Assembly: GCF_000725805.1 (NCBI RefSeq) | Contig: NZ_KL647135.1 | Location: 124,001-188,000, forward strand | Direction of reading: 5' to 3' | Origin: Streptomyces xanthophaeus | Lineage (GTDB): Bacteria > Actinomycetota > Actinomycetes > Streptomycetales > Streptomycetaceae | Length of the DNA stretch: 64,000 nt | In this document: positions 44,085 to 52,363 of the stretch, piece after piece | Position numbering within the stretch: the first letter of the stretch is position 1 | Layout of the letters: each line of letters opens with the position of its first letter | Notes under the pieces: generated by a model | What the model was told of the DNA's origin: nothing | Databases searched by the model: none | The model's input: the letters and a program-made list of their open reading frames with translations, nothing else | Translations under genes and position numbers: made by a program

Positions 44085-44113
44085 GCTGCCGCTCCCCGTC
44101 GCGGAGCGGCAGC
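44085..44113. terminator. Hairpin between the LLM gene and the small conserved gene
   Basis: GCTGCCGCTCC (44085-44095) pairs perfectly with 44103-44113 around CCGTCGC. It lies between convergent genes. Confidence 0.7.
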
Positions 44114-44128
44114 GAAGTACGAGAACCG

Positions 44129-44521
44129 CTAGCAGTCCCGCAGTTCGGGCGACTGGTTGAGCAGCTGCCCGCGGATCGAAGTGAACTTGGCCAGCCGGTC
44201 GTCCACCGAGGAATCCAGCGGGAAGACCGCCAACCGGTGACAGTTCTGGAAGGCCAGGCGTACTCCGAAGTGCCGCTGCAGCGCACCGCGTATCGCGTCA
44301 CTCGCGAGAGCGCGCAGCAACTGGCCGCGCGCCTGCTCGTCGGGCGGCGGCGTCTGGTTGTCGGCGAACTGTCCGCCGTCCACCTTCAGCTGGGCCACCA
44401 GCGAGCTGATCATCTCCCAGGCGTAGGGCAGGGAGGTCCGGACGCAGTCGACGAAGGCGGCTTCGTCGACCTCGCCTCGCTCGGCCTGTTCGAGTAGGGC
44501 CGGTGAGACGTCGAGCGACAT
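44129..44521 (-). CDS. Conserved actinobacterial protein of the SCO5389 family
   Basis: A 130-residue soluble protein, MSLDVSPALLEQAERGEVDEAAFVDCVRTSLPYAWEMISSLVAQL..., ending LLNQSPELRDC. There is no signal, TM helix or known motif; two cysteines flank the fold, and the last residue is Cys. ATG 44521 has GAGGAGAA immediately upstream. It is divergent from nucS (start 44742) and keeps this position in Streptomyces as I recall. Function unknown. Confidence 0.88.
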   Translation of the reverse strand: MSLDVSPALLEQAERGEVDEAAFVDCVRTSLPYAWEMISSLVAQLKVDGGQFADNQTPPPDEQARGQLLRALASDAIRGALQRHFGVRLAFQNCHRLAVFPLDSSVDDRLAKFTSIRGQLLNQSPELRDC

Positions 44522-44727
44522 GGGTTCTCCTCTCGCGACCCCGGCCGATTGGGTAGCCGGAGTCTTACGGGCAGGGAAGGAGGCCGCGACGCTGCGTGCA
44601 CGTTCGGCAACCTCCCGCTCACCACGGTAGGCGCCCCATGGGTGACGCACCAGGAGAATGCGCATACAACGCGCCATCCGCGAACGGGGCTTTCAGGGGC
44701 GAATCGCGTGGAGGCGCATCCGTCGAG

Positions 44728-44733
44728 TAGCGT
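44728..44733 (+). promoter_or_regulatory. -10 box of leaderless nucS
   Basis: TAGCGT ends 8 nt before the ATG at 44742. No ribosome site is visible. Confidence 0.45.
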
Positions 44734-44741
44734 TGCCGACC

Positions 44742-45413
44742 ATGCGTCTCGTCATTGCCCGCTGCTCCGTCGACTACGCGGGCCGCCTCACCGCCCATCT
44801 GCCCTCGGCACCCCGTCTGATCCTCGTGAAGGCGGACGGCAGTGTCTCGATCCACGCGGACGACCGGGCGTACAAACCGCTCAACTGGATGTCGCCTCCG
44901 TGCACCCTCAAGGAGGGGACCGGGGACGAGGCCGGCGTGTGGACGGTCGTCAACAAGGCGGGCGAGAAGCTCATCATCACCATGGAGGAAGTCCTCCACG
45001 ACTCCTCCCACGAGCTGGGCATCGACCCGGGGCTCATCAAGGACGGCGTCGAGGCGCACCTCCAGGAGCTCCTCGCGGACCGCATCGAAACGCTGGGCGA
45101 GGGCTACACCCTGATCCGGCGCGAATACATGACGGCCATCGGCCCGGTGGACATCCTGTGCCGGGACTCCTCCGGTGCGACGGTGGCCGTGGAGATCAAG
45201 CGGCGCGGCGAGATCGACGGCGTCGAGCAGCTGACCCGCTACCTCGAACTGCTCAACCGCGACCCGCACCTGGCGCCGGTCCGGGGCGTCTTCGCGGCGC
45301 AGGAGATCAAGCCGCAGGCGAAGGTGCTCGCCACGGACCGCGGGATGGACTGCGTGGTGCTGGACTACAACGCGATGCGCGGCATCGAGGACGACAAGCT
45401 CCGCCTGTTCTGA
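44742..45413 (+). CDS. nucS: NucS/EndoMS mismatch-specific endonuclease
   Basis: A 223-residue restriction-fold nuclease that cuts both strands at mismatches and provides mismatch repair in Actinobacteria without MutS/MutL. The N-terminal DNA-binding half begins [16 protein letters not shown]. The PD-(D/E)xK active site is visible as Asp137 (IGPVDILC) and Glu151/Lys153 (VAVEIKRRG). The C-terminus DDKLRLF matches the sliding-clamp-binding tail described for the family. ATG 44742 is chosen by the family N-terminus and the upstream -10. Confidence 0.97.
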   Translation: MRLVIARCSVDYAGRLTAHLPSAPRLILVKADGSVSIHADDRAYKPLNWMSPPCTLKEGTGDEAGVWTVVNKAGEKLIITMEEVLHDSSHELGIDPGLIKDGVEAHLQELLADRIETLGEGYTLIRREYMTAIGPVDILCRDSSGATVAVEIKRRGEIDGVEQLTRYLELLNRDPHLAPVRGVFAAQEIKPQAKVLATDRGMDCVVLDYNAMRGIEDDKLRLF

Positions 45414-45420
45414 CCGGTCC

Positions 45421-45465
45421 GGCCCGGGTCCCGCACCGTCCCCACGGACGGACGGGACCCGGGCC
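45421..45465. terminator. Two-tier terminator between nucS and the ATPase gene
   Basis: GGCCCGGGTCCCG (45421-45433) pairs perfectly with 45453-45465. CCGTCC/GGACGG (45436-45441 and 45446-45451) closes an inner stem with loop CCAC. It serves convergent genes. Confidence 0.8.
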
Positions 45466-45467
45466 GC

Positions 45468-48119
45468 TCACGTCGCGGAGCCCGGGGCCGTGACCGGCAC
45501 CGAGTTCGTGGTGGTGACCGGAGGTTCGGTGGGCGTCGTCGGCGTCGGCGCCGGCGTCTCGGTGACGGGCGGCGTCTGCGAGACCGTCGGGTCCGGGGAC
45601 GACTGCGTGGGCTTCGGCGAACCGGGCTTCGTCGGCGCGGGCTTCACCGGCGTCGGGGACGGGCGCTGCGAGGGGGTACGGACCGGAGTGCGGCCGGGGA
45701 CGGGGGCGTCGCTCTCCTGCTCCGGGGCCTCGGCCGGCTCGGCCGCATCGGTCGGCTCCTCCGGCGCAGAATCGTTCCCGCTGTTGCTCGGGGCCACCTG
45801 CGGCGGCAGCGGCTTGGGGGTCGGGGAGGACGAGGGCCCGTGCGCGGGCGGCTGCGGCTCGTCCGAGGAACCCGTCGTGAGGCTCACCACCGTGCCCAGG
45901 GCCACCACGGTCAGCACGCCCGCAGCGGCCAGCAGCGCGGGACGGCGGCGGGCGGACCGCCGGGGCGGTCCGGCGGCCGGAGCGGGCTCCGGCGCGGGCT
46001 TGGGGGTGATCGGGAAGGCGTCCTCGAACACCTGGGACAGCGTCGTCGGGGTCTCCGGACGCCGCACGCCCGGCGCCCCGGGCCCGGTCCCGTCCACGGG
46101 CACCACGGTCGCCACGGGGTTCACGGCGTCCAGGGGACCGTCGGGCGCCACCGGCACCACGGGCGCCACCGACGCCATGGGCACCACGGACGACACCGGC
46201 TTCGCGGGCGTCCCCGGCTTCGCGGGCGTCCCCGGCTTCGCGGGCGTCCCCGGCTTCGCGGATGTCACCGGCTTCACGGGCGTCACAGGCTTCGCGAGTG
46301 CCGCAGGTGCCGCGGGCGTCACCGGCGTCACCTTGGTCACCGCCGCCGCGGGCAGCGGAGCCGTCACGGCCGACGTGGAGCCCGCTGCCACCGCCCCGGC
46401 CGCCGGGCCGGTGACGGGCAGCGGCCGCGTCCCGGCCTCCGGCCCCGCGGGCAGCGCGAGCGGCGGCTCCAGCCGCAGCGGCGGCGACACGCCCGCGCCC
46501 GCCGCGGCGGTCTCCCGGTCCGTGACGAGCGCCAGCGCGCGCCGGCCCGCGACCGTGCCCCGCTTGTCGGCGAGGGCCCCGCGCAGTCCGATCGACGCCT
46601 CCAGCTCGGCCCGGGCCCGGTCCAGCCGCCCCTCGCAGAGCGCGAGCACGCCCAGCTCGTGGTGGAAGTAGGCCTGCTCGGCCACCTCGCCCGCCTTGCG
46701 CGCGGCCTCGGAGCCCGCACGGAGCACCCGCTCCCACGCCTCCCAGCGCAGCGAGGCGGCGAACGCCGGAGCGGCCGTACGGGCCAGCAGCACCGCGGCC
46801 ACCACATCGGCGCCCGCCAGCGCCGCCAGCACCGCGTCCGCCTCCGCCGCGACCCGCTCGGGGGTCACCGAGGTGTGCCCGGTCCACCAGGCGTAGTGCC
46901 GGGCGGCCGTACGGGCCTCCTCCGGCGCACTCTCCCCGTACCCGGCCTCCTCCAGCTGCCGGGCCACCCCGGCCGCCAGCCGGTAGCGCGCGCCGACCGG
47001 GGTCAGCAGCCCGCAGCCCAGCAGTTCCGCCACCGCCGTGTCCGCGTGGGTGTCCCCCACCAGCGCGGGCAGGTGCGCGTGGTGCGGCAGCTCCCCGCCG
47101 AGGGCGCAGGCGATGCGCAGGGCGGCGCGCGCCGACTCGCTGACGCGCGAGGCCAGCAGTTCGGCCGGGGCCGCGCCCTCGGCCAGGGTCGGCAGCGGCA
47201 CCTGGGCCGTGTCGCGGGGGCGCTCCTCGAAGACTCCGGGCTCCTCCTCGTCGTCGTCCTCGGCGGCGTGGTTGAGCTCGTCCCGCTGCCGCAGCAGCGC
47301 GGCGGCCTGTACGAAGCGCAGCGGCAGCCCTTCGGAGGCGAACCGCAGGTCTCCCGCCCAGGCGGTCTCCGCGTCCGTCAGGGGCCGTCCGATGCCCGCT
47401 TCCAGCAGGTGCAGGCAGTCGGCCTTGCCGAGCCCGCCGAGGAAGACCTCCTCCAGGTGCGAGTCGTCGGAGGGGGCCCGGGTGTCGGGGGTGGCGGCCA
47501 GCAGGTAGGCGCACTCGGGGGTGGCGCGCAGCAGCTCGTCGAGGGCGCTCCCGCCGAACTCCAGGTCGTCGAGGAGGACGACGGCGCCGATGTCCCGGAC
47601 GCGGGCGAGGAGGTCGATCCGGTCCGGCCGGATCGCGGCGGCCTCGTACACGGTCGCGTACAGCGCGTAGAGCAGCTCCAGGGGCTGCTGGTAGCCGCGC
47701 CCGGAGAGCCGTACGACGCCGTCGGGCGCGATGCCCTCGCAGGCGGCGGCCACCTCGTCGAGCAGGGCGGTACGGCCCGATCCGGAGGGGCCCGTCAGCC
47801 GTACGGAGCGGCCCCGGCCGAGCAGGCGGACGAGCCGCTCGCGCTCCTCCGTGCGCTCCAGCAGGGGCGTGGCGGGGAGCGGCGGGCCGGGCAGGGCGGG
47901 AGGCCGGGCGGCCTCGTCGCGGGCCCTGCGGGCGGCCGCGTCGCGCTTGGCGGGGCGGCCGGTCTCCGTGCCGGGGCGGTGCGGTTCTATCTCGCTGCCG
48001 TCGACAGGGTTGACCGTCAGGGTGAAGTCACCTGAGGTCAGGGTGACGATCCGCGCGGGCGCCCCGGGCGTCCCGGCGGGCTGCTCCTGCGGATCGGCCT
48101 GCTGCTGTGTTCGGTCCAT
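45468..48119 (-). CDS. Membrane-anchored AAA/STAND-like ATPase with extracytoplasmic Pro/Thr-rich tail
   Basis: An 883-residue protein. An N-terminal Ala/Arg-rich region is followed by a P-loop NTPase domain (about 85-330), with Walker A GPSGSGRT at 110-117 and Walker B AVVLLDDLEFG. The invariant Walker A Lys is Arg here. A helical, TPR-like region follows (about 440-560, HHELGVLALCEGRLDRARAELEASIGLRG). Next comes a long linker of KPGTPA/PVAP repeats, one TM helix (LLAAAGVLTVVALGTVVSL) and a ~130-residue Pro/Thr/Ser tail that should face outside. ATG 48119 has GGGGGA upstream. It may sense a wall or partner signal; its role is unknown. Confidence 0.85.
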   Translation of the reverse strand: MDRTQQQADPQEQPAGTPGAPARIVTLTSGDFTLTVNPVDGSEIEPHRPGTETGRPAKRDAAARRARDEAARPPALPGPPLPATPLLERTEERERLVRLLGRGRSVRLTGPSGSGRTALLDEVAAACEGIAPDGVVRLSGRGYQQPLELLYALYATVYEAAAIRPDRIDLLARVRDIGAVVLLDDLEFGGSALDELLRATPECAYLLAATPDTRAPSDDSHLEEVFLGGLGKADCLHLLEAGIGRPLTDAETAWAGDLRFASEGLPLRFVQAAALLRQRDELNHAAEDDDEEEPGVFEERPRDTAQVPLPTLAEGAAPAELLASRVSESARAALRIACALGGELPHHAHLPALVGDTHADTAVAELLGCGLLTPVGARYRLAAGVARQLEEAGYGESAPEEARTAARHYAWWTGHTSVTPERVAAEADAVLAALAGADVVAAVLLARTAAPAFAASLRWEAWERVLRAGSEAARKAGEVAEQAYFHHELGVLALCEGRLDRARAELEASIGLRGALADKRGTVAGRRALALVTDRETAAAGAGVSPPLRLEPPLALPAGPEAGTRPLPVTGPAAGAVAAGSTSAVTAPLPAAAVTKVTPVTPAAPAALAKPVTPVKPVTSAKPGTPAKPGTPAKPGTPAKPVSSVVPMASVAPVVPVAPDGPLDAVNPVATVVPVDGTGPGAPGVRRPETPTTLSQVFEDAFPITPKPAPEPAPAAGPPRRSARRRPALLAAAGVLTVVALGTVVSLTTGSSDEPQPPAHGPSSSPTPKPLPPQVAPSNSGNDSAPEEPTDAAEPAEAPEQESDAPVPGRTPVRTPSQRPSPTPVKPAPTKPGSPKPTQSSPDPTVSQTPPVTETPAPTPTTPTEPPVTTTNSVPVTAPGSAT
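46201..46290. repeat. 18-bp minisatellite in the ATPase gene
   Basis: The unit TTCGCGGGCGTCCCCGGC is present in three perfect copies (46201-46254) and two degenerate ones to 46290. On the coding strand it encodes the hexapeptide AKPGTP in the linker. Confidence 0.9.
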
Positions 48120-48300
48120 GACCAAGTCCCCCGATCGCGGGCCGTGCGCCTCGCCGTCGTACCGCCCGGCCTTCGCACGCCGCTCTCGTACTGGTCCGGT
48201 TTTCCGCCCGAACCCTAGACCGTGGCCGCGCGCACCGGTACCGCAGGGGTGCCATCACCACCGGACCGTTACGTTTCCGCAGGAAAACGGAACACAGCAT

Positions 48301-48624
48301 TCACACCCGGGGGAGGGACTCCGCCTCCAGGCCGCCCTCGATCGCGAGGATGCGGTGCAGGCGAGTGGCGACGAGCAGCCGCTGCATCTGCGGCGGCACT
48401 CCGCGCAGCACGAGCCGCCGCCCGCTCCGGCCGGCCCTGCGGTGCGCGCCCATGATCACGCCGAGTCCGGTGGCGTCCCAGGAGTCGAGCCCGGTGAGGT
48501 CGAGCACGAGGTCGCCGTGGCCGTCGTCGAGGGCGGTGTGCAGGACCGTACGGGCGTCCGCCGCGCTGCGCACGTCGAGGCGGCCCCCGACAGCGAGTTC
48601 GGCGTGGTCGCCCCTGATGTGCAT
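48301..48624 (-). CDS. STAS-domain protein, anti-sigma factor antagonist-like
   Basis: A 107-residue single STAS domain: MHIRGDHAELAVGGRLDVRSAADARTVLHTALDDGHGDLVLDLTGLDSWDATGLGVIMGAHRRAG. The segment corresponding to the phosphorylated D-S-[ST]-G of antagonists is WDATG, so Thr52 is the candidate phospho-acceptor. ATG 48624 with GGGAG upstream is preferred to a TTG start at 48678. It precedes the membrane ATPase gene on the same strand, 181 bp apart. It probably belongs to a partner-switching circuit; its anti-sigma partner is not in the window. Confidence 0.88.
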   Translation of the reverse strand: MHIRGDHAELAVGGRLDVRSAADARTVLHTALDDGHGDLVLDLTGLDSWDATGLGVIMGAHRRAGRSGRRLVLRGVPPQMQRLLVATRLHRILAIEGGLEAESLPRV

Positions 48625-48794
48625 GTGTACTCCCGGCGGTACTGCGTACGTATGGTCCGACTGGTCCCTGGTCGGCAACTCTCACTGCAACTGACTGCCC
48701 CGAGGGCGGCGAAGTTGCCGACCGTGAGCGAACCGATACCTAATTCACCCTGTGGGGTGAAGGCACTCGAACAACGGTGCTCAGCGTCCCGGAC

Positions 48795-49643
48795 TCAGTG
48801 CTTGTAGAAGCCCTGGCCGCTCTTGCGGCCGAAGTCGCCCGCGTCCACCATCCGGCGCATCAGCTCCGGCGGCGCGAACTTCTCGTCCTGGCACTCCGTG
48901 TAGATGTTGCTGGTGGCGTGCAGCAGGATGTCCACGCCGGTGAGGTCGGCGGTGGCCAGCGGGCCCATCGCGTGCCCGAAGCCCAGCTTGCACGCGATGT
49001 CGATGTCCTCGGCCGAGGCGACGCCCGATTCGTACAGCTTGGCGGCCTCGACGACCAGCGCGGAGATCAGACGGGTCGTCACGAAACCGGCGACGTCGCG
49101 GTTGACGACGATGCAGGTCTTGCCGACGGACTCGGCGAAGGCGCGCGTGGTGGCGAGGGTCTCGTCGCTCGTCTTGTAGCCGCGCACGAGCTCGCACAGC
49201 TGCATCATCGGGACGGGCGAGAAGAAGTGCGCGCCGACGACCCGCTCCGGACGGTCCGTCACGGCCGCGATCTTGGTGATCGGGATGGCGGAGGTGTTGG
49301 AGGCGAGGATCGCGTCGTCCCGGACGAGCTTGTCGAGCGCACGGAAGATCTCGTGCTTGACCTCGAGCTTCTCGAAGACGGCCTCGACCACGATGTCGGC
49401 GTCGGCGACCGCGTCGAGGTCGGTGGAGGTGGTGATGCGGGCCAGCGCCGCCTCGGCGTCCTCGGCCGTCAGCTTGCCCTTGGAGACGAACTTGTCGTAG
49501 GAGGCCTTGATCCCGTCCGTACCGCGGGTCAGCGCGGCGTCGGTGACGTCACGCAGGACGACGTCCCAACCTGCCTGGGCGGAGACCTGAGCGATCCCAG
49601 AACCCATCAGTCCGGCACCGATGACGGCGAGCTTCCCAGCCAC
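48795..49643 (-). CDS. 3-hydroxybutyryl-CoA dehydrogenase
   Basis: A 282-residue NAD(P)-dependent dehydrogenase of the HBDH family, converting acetoacetyl-CoA and 3-hydroxybutyryl-CoA. The Rossmann motif GAGLMGSG is at residues 9-16. The catalytic His-Glu region is VVGAHFFSPVPMMQLCELVRG, and the C-terminal domain contains GFVTTRLISALVVEAAKLYESGVAS and LGFGHAMGPLATADLTGVDILLH. The start is GTG 49643. It is divergent from the adenosyltransferase gene. With the thiolase at 30.8 kb it supplies butyryl/crotonyl-CoA precursors. Confidence 0.95.
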   Translation of the reverse strand: MAGKLAVIGAGLMGSGIAQVSAQAGWDVVLRDVTDAALTRGTDGIKASYDKFVSKGKLTAEDAEAALARITTSTDLDAVADADIVVEAVFEKLEVKHEIFRALDKLVRDDAILASNTSAIPITKIAAVTDRPERVVGAHFFSPVPMMQLCELVRGYKTSDETLATTRAFAESVGKTCIVVNRDVAGFVTTRLISALVVEAAKLYESGVASAEDIDIACKLGFGHAMGPLATADLTGVDILLHATSNIYTECQDEKFAPPELMRRMVDAGDFGRKSGQGFYKH

Positions 49644-49822
49644 TGCACACCCCTCGTTCTCAAAAGAAAGACCCCGGCCTCGTGGCCTCTCCGGCGGAGA
49701 CTAGCGCCCGGGCGGTGCGGTGTGACCCTGAAGTAACACGCGTCACGTCTCAGATGACGGACATCACACCGGTACGGCCCAGCAGCCCTGCGGGGCCCTC
49801 CAGTTCGCCCGGGCCGCCCGTC

Positions 49823-49828
49823 TACCCT
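49823..49828 (+). promoter_or_regulatory. -10 box of the leaderless adenosyltransferase gene
   Basis: TACCCT ends 6 nt before the ATG at 49835. Confidence 0.5.
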
Positions 49829-49834
49829 GGCCGC

Positions 49835-50407
49835 ATGGTGAACCTCACGCGCATCTACACCCGTACCGGCGACAAGGGCACGACCGCCCTCGGCGACATG
49901 AGCCGTACGGCCAAGACCGACCTGCGGATCTCCGCGTACGCCGACGCCAACGAGGCCAACGCGGCCATCGGGACGGCGCTCGCGCTCGGCGGGCTGGCTC
50001 CGGAGGTCGCGAAGGTCCTGGTCCGGGTGCAGAACGACCTGTTCGACGTGGGCGCCGACCTGTGCACCCCGGTGGTCGAGGACCCGCAGTACCCGCCGCT
50101 GCGCGTGGAGCAGTTCTACGTGGACAAGCTGGAGGCCGACTGCGACGCCTTCAACGAGCAGCTGGAGAAGCTGCGCAGCTTCATCCTCCCGGGCGGCACC
50201 CCGGGAGCGGCCCTGCTCCACCAGGCCTGCACGGTGGTCCGGCGCGCCGAACGCTCGACGTGGGCGGCGCTGGAGGTGCACGGCGAGGTGATGAACCCGC
50301 TCACGGCGACCTACCTCAACCGCCTCTCCGACCTCCTGTTCATCCTGGCCCGCGTGGCCAACAAGGAGGTCGGGGACGTGCTGTGGGTGCCGGGCGGCGA
50401 GCGCTAG
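49835..50407 (+). CDS. Cob(I)alamin adenosyltransferase, PduO type
   Basis: A 190-residue enzyme adding the 5'-deoxyadenosyl group of ATP to cob(I)alamin, making the coenzyme needed by IcmA/B and methylmalonyl-CoA mutase. The ATP loop is RIYTRTGDKGTTALGDMSRTAKTD, followed by SFILPGGTPGAALLHQACTVVRRAER and the cobalamin-site YLNRLSDLLFILAR. ATG 49835 is fixed by the family N-terminus and a -10 box; the upstream open frame is not used. Confidence 0.96.
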   Translation: MVNLTRIYTRTGDKGTTALGDMSRTAKTDLRISAYADANEANAAIGTALALGGLAPEVAKVLVRVQNDLFDVGADLCTPVVEDPQYPPLRVEQFYVDKLEADCDAFNEQLEKLRSFILPGGTPGAALLHQACTVVRRAERSTWAALEVHGEVMNPLTATYLNRLSDLLFILARVANKEVGDVLWVPGGER

Positions 50408-50433
50408 CCGCTCCCCCCTCTCCGCTCCCCTCC

Positions 50434-51021
50434 TTACCGGTCGTTCTTCACCAGCGCGTCCGCGCCGGGCTCCGTTCCCGCCGGGGCCTTGCGCGGCCAG
50501 ATCGTGTACGTCGCCGCGACGAGGGCCTGGATCCCGAGCACCCGCAGGGCCACGAACTGCCACGACTCCAGGGGGCCGGTGTCGGCGGCGTCGCCGACGT
50601 ACCAGATCGCGGCCTGGAGCAGCCCGACCGCGACGGCGGCGCCCAGCAGGGTGCGGAGCCACAGCTTCCACTCGTGGAGCGCACGGGCCGTGCCGTAGCC
50701 CGCACCGGGGGGCTTCGGGCCCCCGGCGAAGCGGTGGGCCGCGTGCCGGTCCAGCCATTTCACCGTGTAGTGGCCGAAGGCGACGGTGTAGCCGATGTAG
50801 AGGGCGGCCAGGCCGTGCGTCCAGCCCGGCTCACCGCCGTTCTTCAGGTCCAGGGTGCTGACCACCAGCATGACCAGCTCCAGCAGCGGCTCGCACAAGA
50901 GCACCGCGGCTCCCAGCCGGGGCATCCGGGCGAGGTAGCGCAGGGCGAGCCCGCCGGCCAGCAGCACCCAGAAGCCGACCTCACAGGCGATGATCAGGGC
51001 GACGAGCACGGCGTTCTCCAT
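50434..51021 (-). CDS. Integral membrane protein of unknown function
   Basis: A 195-residue protein with about five hydrophobic helices (VLVALIIACEVGFWVLLAGGLAL, LLCEPLLELVMLVVSTL, GLAALYIGYTVAFGHYTV, LRTLLGAAVAVGLLQAAIWYV, FVALRVLGIQALVAATYTIW). The HYTVKWLDRHAAHRFAGGPKP loop is conserved-looking and basic. It begins at ATG 51021; the open frame continues to 51285, into the promoter region of chiS. It is divergent from the chitinase regulators. I do not recognise a function. Confidence 0.82.
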   Translation of the reverse strand: MENAVLVALIIACEVGFWVLLAGGLALRYLARMPRLGAAVLLCEPLLELVMLVVSTLDLKNGGEPGWTHGLAALYIGYTVAFGHYTVKWLDRHAAHRFAGGPKPPGAGYGTARALHEWKLWLRTLLGAAVAVGLLQAAIWYVGDAADTGPLESWQFVALRVLGIQALVAATYTIWPRKAPAGTEPGADALVKNDR

Positions 51022-51172
51022 TCCGCTCGGTTCCGGGGTTCTCTCCCAGACTCGCGCCCGCTGCGGCCCGTTTCGTCGTCGCCGGTGAGGAAAGACGGCT
51101 GCATCCTTCGATGTAGTGGGCCTCCGCCCCGGCGCCGAGGCCCTGGCCCGCGTCACCGTGTTGGATGGAACC

Positions 51173-52363
51173 GTGACCGTGACCGCCAAGAACCACCGGC
51201 CCCACCGCGACGACGTGCTCCTCGCCGTCGGGAGCGTGCTCGCGGGCCTGACGCTGTGGTCGCTCGGCGTCCACTCCAACAACACCCGTCACTTCCTGCC
51301 CGACTGGGCCGCCCTGGTCCCCCTCGTGGCGCTCGGCGCGATGGAACTCCTGCGCCGCACCGCACCGCAGGTCACCCTGGTTGTCGGCACGCTCGGGCTG
51401 ATCGCGGACCAGTTCACGGTGGGCAACCTCGGTACCGTCCTGATCTTCACCGACCTGATGTACGCGGCCGTGGTCTACGGGCCGCCCCAGATGGCCCGGC
51501 GGCTCCCCGTCTCCACCGGCCTGATCACGGTGGCCGTCACCATCGCCTCGGTGGCCTGGCTGCGCACCCCCCAGGCCCTGCTGATCGGCGTGATCACCGG
51601 CATCGTCAGCTTCGGCCCGGCCCTGACCGGCGCCACCCTGCGCAACCATCGCGAGGCCGCGGTGGCCGCCCGGCTGCGCGCCGAGCAGACCGCGCTGCTG
51701 GCCGAGATGGACCGTACGCAGGCCGTCGTCGCCGAGCGCGCCCGGATGGCCCGGGAACTGCACGACATGGTGGCCAACCACCTGTCCGCCATCGCCATCC
51801 ACTCCACGGCCGCGCTCTCCATCGACGAGGCCGCCACCAGCCGGGAGGCCCTCGGGGTGATCCGCGAGAACAGCGTGCAGGGTCTGGCCGAGATGCGCCG
51901 CCTGATCGGGCTGCTGCGGGCCGCCGGGGCCGGGCAGGAGCCCGTCGCGGTGCCCTCGCTGGACGGACTGGAGGCCCTGCTGGAGCAGGCCCGGACCACG
52001 GGCTCGGGCAGCGGGCTGGACTTCGTCCTGCACGACGGGCGGCCCCCCGGGGAGCGGGTGCCGGCTCCGGTGGAACTGGCGGCGTACCGGATCGTCCAGG
52101 AGTCGCTGACCAATGCCCTCAAGCACGCGGCCCCGGGCACGGTACGGGTGCGGGTGGCCCGCCCCGGCGGGGCGCTGACCGTGGCGGTGGACTCCCCCTA
52201 CGGGGACCGCCCGGGCCCGCGCGCGCCCGGGTCGGGTGCGGGGCTGATCGGGATGCGGGAGCGCACGGAGCTGCTGGGCGGGGATTTCGCGGCGGGCCGG
52301 TCCGGCACGGTGTGGCAGGTGCGGGCGACGCTGCCCGCGGAGGAGAAGGCGGTGGAGGCATGA
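51173..52363 (+). CDS. chiS: ChiS-type sensor histidine kinase
   Basis: A 396-residue NarL-type sensor kinase. About five TM helices lie in residues 15-155. The HisKA_3 dimerisation domain contains the phospho-acceptor His197 in MARELHDMVANHLSAIAIHS, and the HATPase domain follows (AAYRIVQESLTNALKHAAPG, GAGLIGMRERTELLGG). The GTG at 51173 follows GGATGGAA. ATGA overlap couples it to the response regulator. Its position just upstream of a GH18 chitinase makes it the counterpart of ChiS, which responds to chitin in Streptomyces. Confidence 0.88.
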   Translation: MTVTAKNHRPHRDDVLLAVGSVLAGLTLWSLGVHSNNTRHFLPDWAALVPLVALGAMELLRRTAPQVTLVVGTLGLIADQFTVGNLGTVLIFTDLMYAAVVYGPPQMARRLPVSTGLITVAVTIASVAWLRTPQALLIGVITGIVSFGPALTGATLRNHREAAVAARLRAEQTALLAEMDRTQAVVAERARMARELHDMVANHLSAIAIHSTAALSIDEAATSREALGVIRENSVQGLAEMRRLIGLLRAAGAGQEPVAVPSLDGLEALLEQARTTGSGSGLDFVLHDGRPPGERVPAPVELAAYRIVQESLTNALKHAAPGTVRVRVARPGGALTVAVDSPYGDRPGPRAPGSGAGLIGMRERTELLGGDFAAGRSGTVWQVRATLPAEEKAVEA

